64,000 nt of DNA from positions 1-64,000 of the forward strand of contig CAJLIR010000003.1 in the NCBI GenBank assembly GCA_905206805.1. The letters run 5' to 3'. The notes beneath the pieces were generated by a model. The model was given only the letters and a program-made list of their open reading frames with translations. It had not been told where the DNA came from and did not search any database. This document shows, piece after piece, positions 57,427-64,000 of the stretch. The position numbers and the translations under genes are program-made. Source of the DNA: an uncultured Caryophanales bacterium (lineage in GTDB: Bacteria > Bacillota_I > Bacilli_A > RF39 > UBA660). Numbering within the stretch: the first letter of the stretch is position 1; each line of letters starts with the position of its first letter.

Positions 57427-57483
57427 GAAGAAGCAGTACCAAGTTATATAGATATTATTTGTGCTGTTTCTTCTTTTATTTTA
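57427..57483 (+). terminator. Leader terminator
   Basis: GAAGAAGCAG and CTGTTTCTTC (with one G-T pair) close a long stem-loop followed by TTTTATTTT. The stem includes an AGCAGTAC-type start. Confidence 0.6.
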
Positions 57484-57497
57484 GTAGAGGTGAAAAT

Positions 57498-57620
57498 ATG
57501 CAAAAATTACTACATAAAAAATATAGATGGTATATTAATGTATCTAGTAATAGAAACAATTTTTCATTGACTAAAAATTGCACTAATAATCAATATCAAT
57601 TAATTTTAAAAGAGAAATAA
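57498..57620 (+). CDS. Leader peptide ORF (40 codons)
   Basis: The ATG follows GTAGAGGTGAAAAT and the peptide starts MQKLLHKKYRWYINV. It ends inside the next terminator hairpin. Its place between two terminators matches a translation-sensing leader peptide, like orf12 in the Tn916 tet(M) leader. The peptide itself need have no function. Confidence 0.6.
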   Translation: MQKLLHKKYRWYINVSSNRNNFSLTKNCTNNQYQLILKEK

Positions 57621-57656
57621 CTTGGGTTTTTATTCCCTGTGTTGTTTCTCTTTTTC
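57611..57656 (+). terminator. Hairpin over the leader-peptide stop codon
   Basis: AGAGAAATAACTTGGG pairs imperfectly with CCCTGTGTTGTTTCTCT and is followed by TTTTTC. Ribosomes finishing the leader peptide would cover its left arm and allow read-through. Confidence 0.65.
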
Positions 57657-57672
57657 TTTAGGAGGATACACT

Positions 57673-58176
57673 ATGGAAGAACAAATGTATTTAGAAAATG
57701 AAATATTAAGTAAAGAGTTTATTTCTGATTATAACTTAGATGAGTGTAAATCTATAGCTACAATGCTAATGAAAAAGTATAAAAGGTTAAAAAACTCTTG
57801 CCCTGAAGAAGTTGATCTTAAAATTACACATAACTACGAACCTATTTATTCTTGCCCAATGCCGAGAAAAAATGCTGTAATGGAAAAAATTGATAGACAT
57901 TTAGATGATATAAGAGATTATGAATTTATGAACGAAAAAATAAAAAATATTATGAATAAAATGTCTTCGGAAGAAAGAGCTTGTTTTACGGAAATACTTT
58001 TACATAATAAAGGTGAAAGTACAGCAGCAAAAATAATAGGAAGATCAAGAATAGGATTAATTCCAATATATAATAGTTGTGTAATTAGATTAGTATTAGC
58101 ATTTCATTTGGAAATATATAAAGATCAAATAAATGAGATAGATGTAACTAAAGAAATTGAATTAAAGTATTATTAG
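57673..58176 (+). CDS. ArpU-like transcriptional regulator
   Basis: The 167-residue protein has a C-terminal sigma-region-4-like part (MNKMSSEERACFTEILLHNKG...IIGRSRIGLIPIYNSC) as in ArpU/RinA-type regulators. It probably activates excision or transfer genes. The ATG at 57673 follows TTAGGAGGATACACT. Its expression is gated by the leader and two terminators. Confidence 0.75.
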   Translation: MEEQMYLENEILSKEFISDYNLDECKSIATMLMKKYKRLKNSCPEEVDLKITHNYEPIYSCPMPRKNAVMEKIDRHLDDIRDYEFMNEKIKNIMNKMSSEERACFTEILLHNKGESTAAKIIGRSRIGLIPIYNSCVIRLVLAFHLEIYKDQINEIDVTKEIELKYY

Positions 58177-58191
58177 TAAGCAATTATTTAT

Positions 58192-58216
58192 GACTTCATA
58201 TAGAGGTCTTTTTTTT
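58192..58216 (+). terminator. Terminator between ArpU-like gene and mazF
   Basis: GACTTC and GAGGTC (with one G-T pair) form a stem followed by eight T residues. Confidence 0.7.
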
Positions 58217-58236
58217 ATGCCTAAAGTGGAGGATTT

Positions 58237-58611
58237 ATGAAAAAAATTAAACGAGGAGAAATATTTAATGCCAATTTAGATCCTGTTCTAGGACACGAAC
58301 AGGGTGGAAATAGACCAGTTTTAGTTTTACAAAATAATCATAGTTTAAAAAGATGCCCAACTGTTTTGGTAGCACCTTTAACAAAAATGATCAATAAGAA
58401 ATACGATTTACCCACACACGTATATATTGAACCTTCTAATTATTTAAAATATGATTCGGTGGTCTTAGCTGAGCATATTAGAGAAATAGATAGATTGAGA
58501 ATAACATATTACTTAACAACATTAACAAAAAAACAACAAAAATTGGTAGATAAGGCAATTATAAACGCATTTGGATTAAGTATTAAGGAGATAAATTTAT
58601 ATGAGAAATAA
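58237..58611 (+). CDS. mazF: MazF/PemK-type endoribonuclease toxin
   Basis: The 124-residue protein has IKRGEIFNANLDPVLGHEQGG, RPVLVLQN and VLVAPLTKM, the conserved core of MazF, which cuts mRNA at short motifs. No MazE-type antitoxin precedes it: its left neighbour is the ArpU-like gene. An unrecognised 72-residue gene overlaps its end by 11 bases and could be an antitoxin. It may stabilise the element. Confidence 0.92.
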   Translation: MKKIKRGEIFNANLDPVLGHEQGGNRPVLVLQNNHSLKRCPTVLVAPLTKMINKKYDLPTHVYIEPSNYLKYDSVVLAEHIREIDRLRITYYLTTLTKKQQKLVDKAIINAFGLSIKEINLYEK

Positions 58612-58819
58612 AAATTATATGATTAAGGTAAAGATGATTAAAGAAACTGAGATGATTGTTAGTGAGAAAAGTATGCAAAAAGCAGTGATTAAAGTTGCAA
58701 GCTTATTAAATAAATGTAGTGATAACAATGTTTTATTAAATAAAACCTTTGATAGTAAACCTAATTTTATATATAAAGTAGAAAAATATATTGAAGCTAT
58801 AAAAAATGTACAAATTTAA
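58601..58819 (+). CDS. Small protein coupled to mazF, unknown
   Basis: The 72-residue basic protein is not recognised. The ATG follows AAGGAG within the mazF end. Its overlap with the toxin suggests co-translation. A role as antitoxin in reversed gene order is possible, but so is an unrelated ICE function. Confidence 0.65.
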   Translation: MRNKNYMIKVKMIKETEMIVSEKSMQKAVIKVASLLNKCSDNNVLLNKTFDSKPNFIYKVEKYIEAIKNVQI

Positions 58820-58844
58820 AATTTGCACATTCGTAAAAAAATAA

Positions 58845-58879
58845 AATAATTGGTATTCTCATAGTGATAGCCAATTATT
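58845..58879 (+). terminator. Hairpin before xis
   Basis: AATAATTGG and CCAATTATT form a 9-bp stem with a 17-nt loop. There is no T-run, so it may be a control hairpin. Confidence 0.5.
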
Positions 58880-58904
58880 AAATCTAATTTAGGAGATAAT
58901 AATT

Positions 58905-59105
58905 ATGAATAATGATATAGAAAAAAAGGTTTACAATGCAACAGAGATTCAAAAAATGCTAGGGATGGGGAAAAATAGATTATATGAATATTTAGAAGAA
59001 GTATATAAAAAACAAACCCCATTTAGAGTATTAAAATTTGGAAAAATATACAAAGTTCCAAAACAAGCCTTCGATAATTGGATAAATGGTTATCAAGTGT
59101 CATAG
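58905..59105 (+). CDS. xis: Excisionase
   Basis: This 66-residue protein with a winged-helix (MerR-like) start (YNATEIQKMLGMGKNRLYEYL) and FGKIYKVPKQAFDNWI resembles Tn916-type Xis. It bends the element ends and drives excision over integration. The ATG follows TTAGGAGATAATAATT, and the integrase genes follow 12 bases later. Confidence 0.9.
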   Translation: MNNDIEKKVYNATEIQKMLGMGKNRLYEYLEEVYKKQTPFRVLKFGKIYKVPKQAFDNWINGYQVS

Positions 59106-59117
59106 GAGAGATGGTTT

Positions 59118-60317
59118 ATGAAAAAAACAAAACTAACTTGGGGAAAAAGTGGGATAGTTTTCTTTGAAGGTTCATCGTGGGGATTTAGATATAAAGAAAG
59201 GTTAGAAGATGGATCAACTAAATATGGAAAAGTTAAGGGATATGCAACGGAACAAGATGCTGTAAAAGATTATTATATATATGAAGAAAAATTTAAAGAA
59301 AAAAGTAGAGAATATGAAGTAAGCATTAACAAAGATATAATGTTTGTTGATTACCTGATTTATTGGTTTGAAAATATATATTCTGAACGAATAGAAACAA
59401 CAACAAAAATGGTTAGTTCATATATCATATATAATTTAATCGTGCCTAGTATTGAATATAATTTAAAAATAAATTTAGTAACAACTGATTATTTAGACGA
59501 TATAATAAAAAGAGCTTCTAATTTAACAGAAAGTGGCGGATATTCTGCAAGGATGATTATAATTATGGCAATGAAAGATGCATTGATTGGTGGATATATT
59601 TCACACAATCCATCTTTAGATACTAAACAATACAGAAGAAAAAAACCTAAAATTAGAGTATATACTAAAAGGCAATTAAAGAGATTTTTAACAGCATCCC
59701 AATCATCAAATTGGTATCTTGAAATATTATTAGGATTATTTTGTGGACTTCGTAAGGGTGAAATAATGGGACTTAAATTTTCTGATTTTGATATGGAAAA
59801 TAGAACTGTGAAAGTGGAAAGACAAATAGCAAAAGAATATGAATTAGAAAAAAATACTAGTAAAATTACAAAATGTTCATTAGTAGAAAAAAATCCAAAG
59901 ACCCCTGAAAGTATAAGAACACTTAAAGTTCCCGATATAATTATAGAAGAATTAGAGAAAAGAAATGAAAAAGTAAATTTAGATAAAGCAATTTATAAAA
60001 ATAAATATATAGATAATAATTATATATCTTGCACAGAAATAGGGGTAGTGCATTCTCAATCATCTTTAAATGCTAGAATAATAAAAATATGCAGACAACT
60101 AAGTTTACCAGATTTGACCGTACACGGTTTAAGACATATGTGTGCAACAATTCTATTAGAAAGTGGAGCTTCACTTGCTAAAATACAAGCATTTCTAGGG
60201 CATAGATCAATCCATACAACATTTGAATATTATTGTGAGGTAATGGATGAAAAAGATAAAATATTGGCATTTATGAATAATATTTTTGCTATTGAAGATG
60301 GTGATACGAAATGTTAA
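59118..60317 (+). CDS. int1: Tyrosine recombinase (integrase) 1
   Basis: The 399-residue protein has an arm-binding N-terminus, a core-binding SAM-like domain and a catalytic domain. Catalytic residues are R in CGLRKGE, HGLRH, H in LGHRS and Y in TTFEYYCE. It overlaps the second integrase by seven bases in another frame. Either or both may choose uvrB as target. Confidence 0.94.
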   Translation: MKKTKLTWGKSGIVFFEGSSWGFRYKERLEDGSTKYGKVKGYATEQDAVKDYYIYEEKFKEKSREYEVSINKDIMFVDYLIYWFENIYSERIETTTKMVSSYIIYNLIVPSIEYNLKINLVTTDYLDDIIKRASNLTESGGYSARMIIIMAMKDALIGGYISHNPSLDTKQYRRKKPKIRVYTKRQLKRFLTASQSSNWYLEILLGLFCGLRKGEIMGLKFSDFDMENRTVKVERQIAKEYELEKNTSKITKCSLVEKNPKTPESIRTLKVPDIIIEELEKRNEKVNLDKAIYKNKYIDNNYISCTEIGVVHSQSSLNARIIKICRQLSLPDLTVHGLRHMCATILLESGASLAKIQAFLGHRSIHTTFEYYCEVMDEKDKILAFMNNIFAIEDGDTKC

Positions 60318-61609
60318 CAAAAGAACAAATGCGGAAAGTTTATAATGATTATACAGTATATTCTGTATTAAAATTAAAAGATAAATACGGATTTAAGGTT
60401 AAGCTGACATTTATAGATGGACAGCAAGAAATAAGGCAAATAGGTGGTTTTAAAACAAAAAAAGAGGCAAACCTAGAAAGAGATAAAGTTGTAGCACAAT
60501 TAGTCAACCACTCCTATGTTGTTTATCCAAAAATAAAAAGTAGTGAGTATTTTGAATATTGGTTAGAAATAGTGATGAAACCTAATTTAACATATAATAG
60601 TTATATGTCATATAGAAATGTAGTTAATAATTATGCTATCCCATATTTCAAAAATTACTACATTAATCAAATAAATATGGGACATATTCAAAAATTTTAT
60701 AATGAAGTTTCAATTAAATATAAATCGATAGCAAAGTTATCAAAAGTAGTATTAAATTCAGCATTTGAATATGCTAAAAAGAATAATTTAATTAATACTA
60801 ATCCAACATTAAATGTTAGACTTCCGAAAGGAATTGATACATCATATAATAAGGTTCAAGTAATTGATATAGAAAAGACATTTAATATTGAACAGATAAA
60901 ATTAATAATTGAGAAAAGTAAAGAAACACCAATATATTTACATATATTATTTGCGTTGTTGATGGGATTAAGAAAGCAAGAAATTAATGGAGTAAAATAT
61001 TCAGATATTGATTATGTTAATAGAAAATTATATTTAAAAAGGCAACTAGGAATTGATCCAAATAAATCAAAAGAAGATTGTAAGAAAAAAACATACACGA
61101 AACAGGAAATAAAATTAAAAACCTTTTCAAGTGAAAGGGTACTTGATATACCTGATATGGTTTTTGAGGCAATACAAGAACAAAGAAAAATTTATGAAAC
61201 AAATAGAAGAAGGAGAATAAATGATAAAACAACTCCCTTTACTGATTTAGGATTTATTTGTTGTTCTACCTATGGGCATCCAAGAAGTAAAGGGTTTCAT
61301 AAAAGATATTATGATAAACTATTAGAAGAAAATAATTTACCAAAAATTAGATTTCACGATTTAAGACATACATATACCACATTATTATTAATGAATAATC
61401 ACGATTTAAAGGCTGTATCAGAACTACTAGGACACTCATCAACAATAATTACATCAAGTACATATTTTGACAAGAATAAAATAATTGTTGATTGTAATAA
61501 AGAATTAAATTCATTTATTGAATTAGTTAAACCAGATGAAAACTTGTATTCATCAGATACAATAATAGACATAGATACAAATGATATTTTGGCAAAATAT
61601 TTATATTAA
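60311..61609 (+). CDS. int2: Tyrosine recombinase (integrase) 2
   Basis: The 432-residue protein has the same domain order, with R in MGLRKQE, HDLRHTY, H in LGHSS and Y in SSTYFDK. It is only distantly similar to integrase 1, so it is not a recent duplication. Both appear intact. It ends 17 bases before the element's terminator. Confidence 0.94.
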   Translation: MLTKEQMRKVYNDYTVYSVLKLKDKYGFKVKLTFIDGQQEIRQIGGFKTKKEANLERDKVVAQLVNHSYVVYPKIKSSEYFEYWLEIVMKPNLTYNSYMSYRNVVNNYAIPYFKNYYINQINMGHIQKFYNEVSIKYKSIAKLSKVVLNSAFEYAKKNNLINTNPTLNVRLPKGIDTSYNKVQVIDIEKTFNIEQIKLIIEKSKETPIYLHILFALLMGLRKQEINGVKYSDIDYVNRKLYLKRQLGIDPNKSKEDCKKKTYTKQEIKLKTFSSERVLDIPDMVFEAIQEQRKIYETNRRRRINDKTTPFTDLGFICCSTYGHPRSKGFHKRYYDKLLEENNLPKIRFHDLRHTYTTLLLMNNHDLKAVSELLGHSSTIITSSTYFDKNKIIVDCNKELNSFIELVKPDENLYSSDTIIDIDTNDILAKYLY

Positions 61610-61625
61610 ATATATACATAATAAT

Positions 61626-61656
61626 AAGGAAAGACTGTTGTAGCTTTCCTTGTTTT
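61626..61656 (+). terminator. Terminator after the integrases
   Basis: AAGGAAAG and CTTTCCTT form an 8-bp stem with a 10-nt loop, followed by GTTTTATT. A related hairpin is kept in the older remnant near 24738. Confidence 0.8.
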
Positions 61657-61710
61657 ATTGTTAAATTAGTGTTAAAATAAGTTACTGGAAAACATTTAGT
61701 TTTACTTGGT

Positions 61711-61731
61711 TTTATTTAGTCTTATTTAGTC
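61711..61731 (+). repeat. Direct TTATTTAGTC boxes at the ICE right end
   Basis: TTATTTAGTC occurs twice in direct order (61712-61721 and 61722-61731), matching the boxes of the left-end inverted repeat. They are probably integrase arm sites. Confidence 0.65.
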
Positions 61732-61756
61732 AATTTGTGGCTGAAATTCGTATCCA
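61732..61756 (+). repeat. 25-bp direct repeat, ICE right copy
   Basis: It is identical to 25292-25316 and lies immediately after the TTATTTAGTC boxes. Confidence 0.9.
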
Positions 61757-61829
61757 AGCAAAAAAGACACATTTTTGGGGTTATAAAAATGAATTAGGAT
61801 ACGCATTTTTGATAATTGGATACGAATTT
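61744..61829. repeat. Inverted CGTATCC repeats before uvrB
   Basis: AAATTCGTATCCAA (61744-61757) is the exact complement of TTGGATACGAATTT (61816-61829). A third GGATACG lies between them at about 61797. The right arm overlaps a weak promoter for uvrB (TTGGAT at 61816 and TAATAA at 61838, 16-base spacer). Confidence 0.75.
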
Positions 61830-61862
61830 TAGGCTGGTAATAATCGTAGTAAGGAGGACAAT

Positions 61863-63833
61863 ATGGAACAAAAAGATACAAAAATGTTCAAAATTCACTC
61901 AAAATATACACCTAGTGGAGATCAACCAGAGGCAATAAATTCATTAGTTAAAGGAATTGAAAATGGTGAGAAATACCAAGTTTTACTTGGTGCAACGGGA
62001 ACTGGAAAAACTTTTACGATTGCAAACGTAATTGAAAAAGTGAATAAACCAACTCTAGTTTTAGCTCATAATAAGACACTTGCAGGGCAATTATACGCGG
62101 AACTCAAGGAGATCTTCCCCGACAATCACGTATGTTACTTTGTATCATATTATGATTATTATCAACCAGAAGCATACGTTGCTAAAACTGATACATATAT
62201 TGAAAAAGATGCATCAATTAACGACGAGATAGATGAGTTACGTCATTCCGCAACAGCGTCCTTATTAAAATATAAGGATGTAATAGTAGTATCTTCTGTA
62301 TCTTGTATTTATGGAATAGGTGAAATAGAAGAATATAAAAATAAAATGTTATCACTTGCGGTAGATGATGAGATAGATAGAGATAAAGTATTAGAAAAAT
62401 TAATTGATATGTTATATGAAAGAAATAATATAGATTTAAAAAGAGGAACTTTTAGAGTAAGGGGAGATGTTTTAGAAATAATTCCAGTTAATGAACATTC
62501 TAAAGGAATAAGAGTTGAATTTTTTGGAGATACGGTTGAAAAAATCTCAGAATTTGATATTTTAACTGGCGTAATAACAAATAATAAAAAGGCAATATCA
62601 ATATTTCCCGCAAGTCATTTCGTAACAAGTGATGAAAAAATAAAGAAAGCAATTAAAAATATTCAAATAGAGTTAGAAGAACAACTACAAAAATTCAAAG
62701 ATGAAAATAAATTACTTGAATATCAAAGATTGCAAGAAAGAACAAATTATGATATAGAAATGCTTAGTGAAACTGGTACTTGTCGTGGTGTTGAAAATTA
62801 TTCTAGACATTTAGCGTTAAAAGAACCAGGTGCAACCCCAACTACACTTATTGATTTCTTTGGTGATGATTATCTTATGATAATAGATGAATCACACGTA
62901 ACAGTTCCCCAAGTACGTGGTATGTATAATGGTGATCAAGCAAGAAAAAAGGTACTTGTTGATTATGGTTTCAGACTTCCAAGTGCGATGGATAATAGAC
63001 CATTAAAATTTGAAGAATTTGAAAAAAAGATAAATCAAATTATTTATGTATCAGCAACACCTGGTGATTACGAATTAGAAAAATGTAATGGTAAATTTGT
63101 AGAACAAATAATAAGACCAACTGGTTTATTAGATCCTACTATTGAAGTTAGAAAAACAGAAGGTCAAATAGATAACTTAGTAGAAGAAATATATAAGAAA
63201 ATAGAAAAAAATGAAAGAACATTAATTACGACTTTAACAATTCGTATGGCAGAAGAATTAACTACATATTTAAAAAATATTGATATAAAAGTGGCTTACC
63301 TACATAGTGAAATTAAGACATTAGAAAGAATGAAAATAATACGCGATTTACGTATGGGCAAGTATGATGTATTAGTTGGTATAAATTTACTTAGGGAAGG
63401 AATTGATATACCAGAAGTTAGCTTAATTGCGATAATGGATGCTGATAAACAAGGGTTCTTAAGAAGTGAAAGAAGTTTAATTCAAACTATTGGAAGAGCG
63501 GCAAGAAATTCAAACGGACATGTTATTATGTATGCCGATACCATAAGTGATTCTATGAGTCTTGCAATATCAGAAACAGAAAGAAGAAGAAAAATACAAG
63601 AAGAATATAATAGGAAAAATAATATTATTCCTAAAACTATCATAAAAGAAATACGTGATGTAATTAGTATTAATGAAGAAAAAACACAACCTGATAAAAT
63701 AAAAATGACAAGCTCTGATAAAAACAAAATGATAGAAAAATTAGAAATAGAAATGAGAGAAGCAGCCAAAAATCTTGATTTTGAAAGAGCAATGGAATTA
63801 AGAGATATATTATTTGAATTAAAAAGCGAATAA
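61863..63833 (+). CDS. uvrB: Excinuclease ABC subunit B, intact hybrid copy
   Basis: UvrB is the damage-verifying helicase-like subunit of nucleotide excision repair; it takes the damaged site from UvrA and recruits UvrC. The 656-residue protein has Walker A GATGTGKT, the beta-hairpin [16 protein letters not shown], the helicase motifs and the C-terminal UvrC-contact domain. The ATG follows AAGGAGGACAAT, which lies on ICE-derived DNA. Codons 1 to about 95 were probably supplied by the element, and the rest is the host gene cut off from 24922-25188. The 167 bases after it show no gene. Confidence 0.97.
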   Translation: MEQKDTKMFKIHSKYTPSGDQPEAINSLVKGIENGEKYQVLLGATGTGKTFTIANVIEKVNKPTLVLAHNKTLAGQLYAELKEIFPDNHVCYFVSYYDYYQPEAYVAKTDTYIEKDASINDEIDELRHSATASLLKYKDVIVVSSVSCIYGIGEIEEYKNKMLSLAVDDEIDRDKVLEKLIDMLYERNNIDLKRGTFRVRGDVLEIIPVNEHSKGIRVEFFGDTVEKISEFDILTGVITNNKKAISIFPASHFVTSDEKIKKAIKNIQIELEEQLQKFKDENKLLEYQRLQERTNYDIEMLSETGTCRGVENYSRHLALKEPGATPTTLIDFFGDDYLMIIDESHVTVPQVRGMYNGDQARKKVLVDYGFRLPSAMDNRPLKFEEFEKKINQIIYVSATPGDYELEKCNGKFVEQIIRPTGLLDPTIEVRKTEGQIDNLVEEIYKKIEKNERTLITTLTIRMAEELTTYLKNIDIKVAYLHSEIKTLERMKIIRDLRMGKYDVLVGINLLREGIDIPEVSLIAIMDADKQGFLRSERSLIQTIGRAARNSNGHVIMYADTISDSMSLAISETERRRKIQEEYNRKNNIIPKTIIKEIRDVISINEEKTQPDKIKMTSSDKNKMIEKLEIEMREAAKNLDFERAMELRDILFELKSE

Positions 63834-64000
63834 TTGTACATTTATCGACAAATTATTTACATTTTAATCAATATATTTATTATGTAATTAATTTAGTTAA
63901 AAAAGTAATATATTTATATATAATAAAAAAAGGTAATATTTTAGTAAAATATATTAAATTTATCAAAATGTATTCATTTGCAACTTAATTAATAAATGAT

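Larger units (their letters stand above)
25182..62144 (+). mobile_element. Integrative and conjugative element inserted in uvrB (about 37 kb)
   Basis: The element carries partition, adhesion, mobilisation, type IV secretion, cargo and integration genes, almost all on the plus strand. Both ends lie in uvrB coding sequence: TACTTTGT followed by TCATA occurs at 25174-25187 and 62136-62149, so the crossover is probably there. Near both ends are a shared 25-bp repeat and TTATTTAGTC boxes. The right end carries the integrases and a new 5' end for uvrB. Gene content resembles Tn1549-type elements (DUF3801, Maff2-like, PrgI, C39 peptidase), while the regulatory right end resembles Tn916 logic. The exact boundaries need confirmation. 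Confidence 0.85.

Noticed and set aside
25182..62144. Prophage
   Set aside because: The integrases, ArpU-like protein and repressor could suggest one, but no capsid, terminase or tail gene is seen and a full conjugation apparatus is present.
63834..64000. Gene or RNA after uvrB
   Set aside because: Only AT-rich DNA without a supported frame, hairpin or promoter pair.

Overview
The window is very AT-rich DNA from a low-GC Bacillota. The origin-proximal gene order (dnaX-tadA-SRP RNA, gyrA-gyrB-recF-comK-dnaN-dnaA on the minus strand; rpmH-rnpA-yidC-jag-mnmE-mnmG-rsmG-noc on the plus strand), a ComK homologue, a Noc-type ParB protein and Gram-positive style YidC, sortase and ICE genes point to the class Bacilli, probably an uncultured or gut lineage. 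TGA is used as a stop (for example mnmG), so the code is standard rather than mycoplasma-like. No species can be named from sequence alone.

Region 1, positions 1-20491, is the chromosomal replication-origin neighbourhood. Replication genes are read leftward and ribosome, RNA-modification and membrane-insertion genes rightward from a putative oriC around dnaA. An array of seven parS sites at about 80-bp spacing lies between gyrA and the SRP RNA gene. A perfect Noc-binding palindrome lies inside rsmG, just upstream of a noc gene whose product carries a roughly 350-residue acidic insertion and lacks the usual N-terminal membrane helix. Around dnaA the repeated 9-mer TGTTCAAAA is found instead of canonical DnaA boxes, and the DnaA recognition loop reads GGKNHTTV instead of GGRDHTTV.

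Region 2, 20492-25188, is a decayed junction zone. It holds a glycosyltransferase pseudogene, an endonuclease/exonuclease/phosphatase-family gene, an SGNH-hydrolase-like gene, and two successive broken copies of the 5' end of uvrB (a badly decayed one at about 23882-24044 and a cleaner 88-codon one at 24922-25188). Between the two lies about 1 kb of an older element whose right end resembles that of the present ICE.

Region 3, about 25182-62144, is a roughly 37-kb integrative and conjugative element (ICE) of the broad Tn1549/Tn916-like Firmicutes type. It has ParA/ParB, a thioester/CnaB surface adhesin with a sortase, SSB, HU, MobC, a HUH relaxase, a type IV coupling protein, VirB2/B3/B4/B6-like proteins, ArdC and a C39-like peptidase. 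Its cargo operon encodes a lipoprotein, two MacB-type ABC transporters, a small secreted protein and a signal peptidase. A regulatory end follows with a divergent HTH repressor, stacked attenuators, an ArpU-like regulator, a lone MazF, an excisionase and two overlapping tyrosine recombinase genes.

Region 4, 61863-63833, is an intact uvrB whose first 88 or so codons appear to have been supplied by the ICE. The best reading is that the element integrates into uvrB immediately before the beta-hairpin codons and restores the gene with its own 5' end and ribosome binding site, and that this has happened at least twice at the same place.
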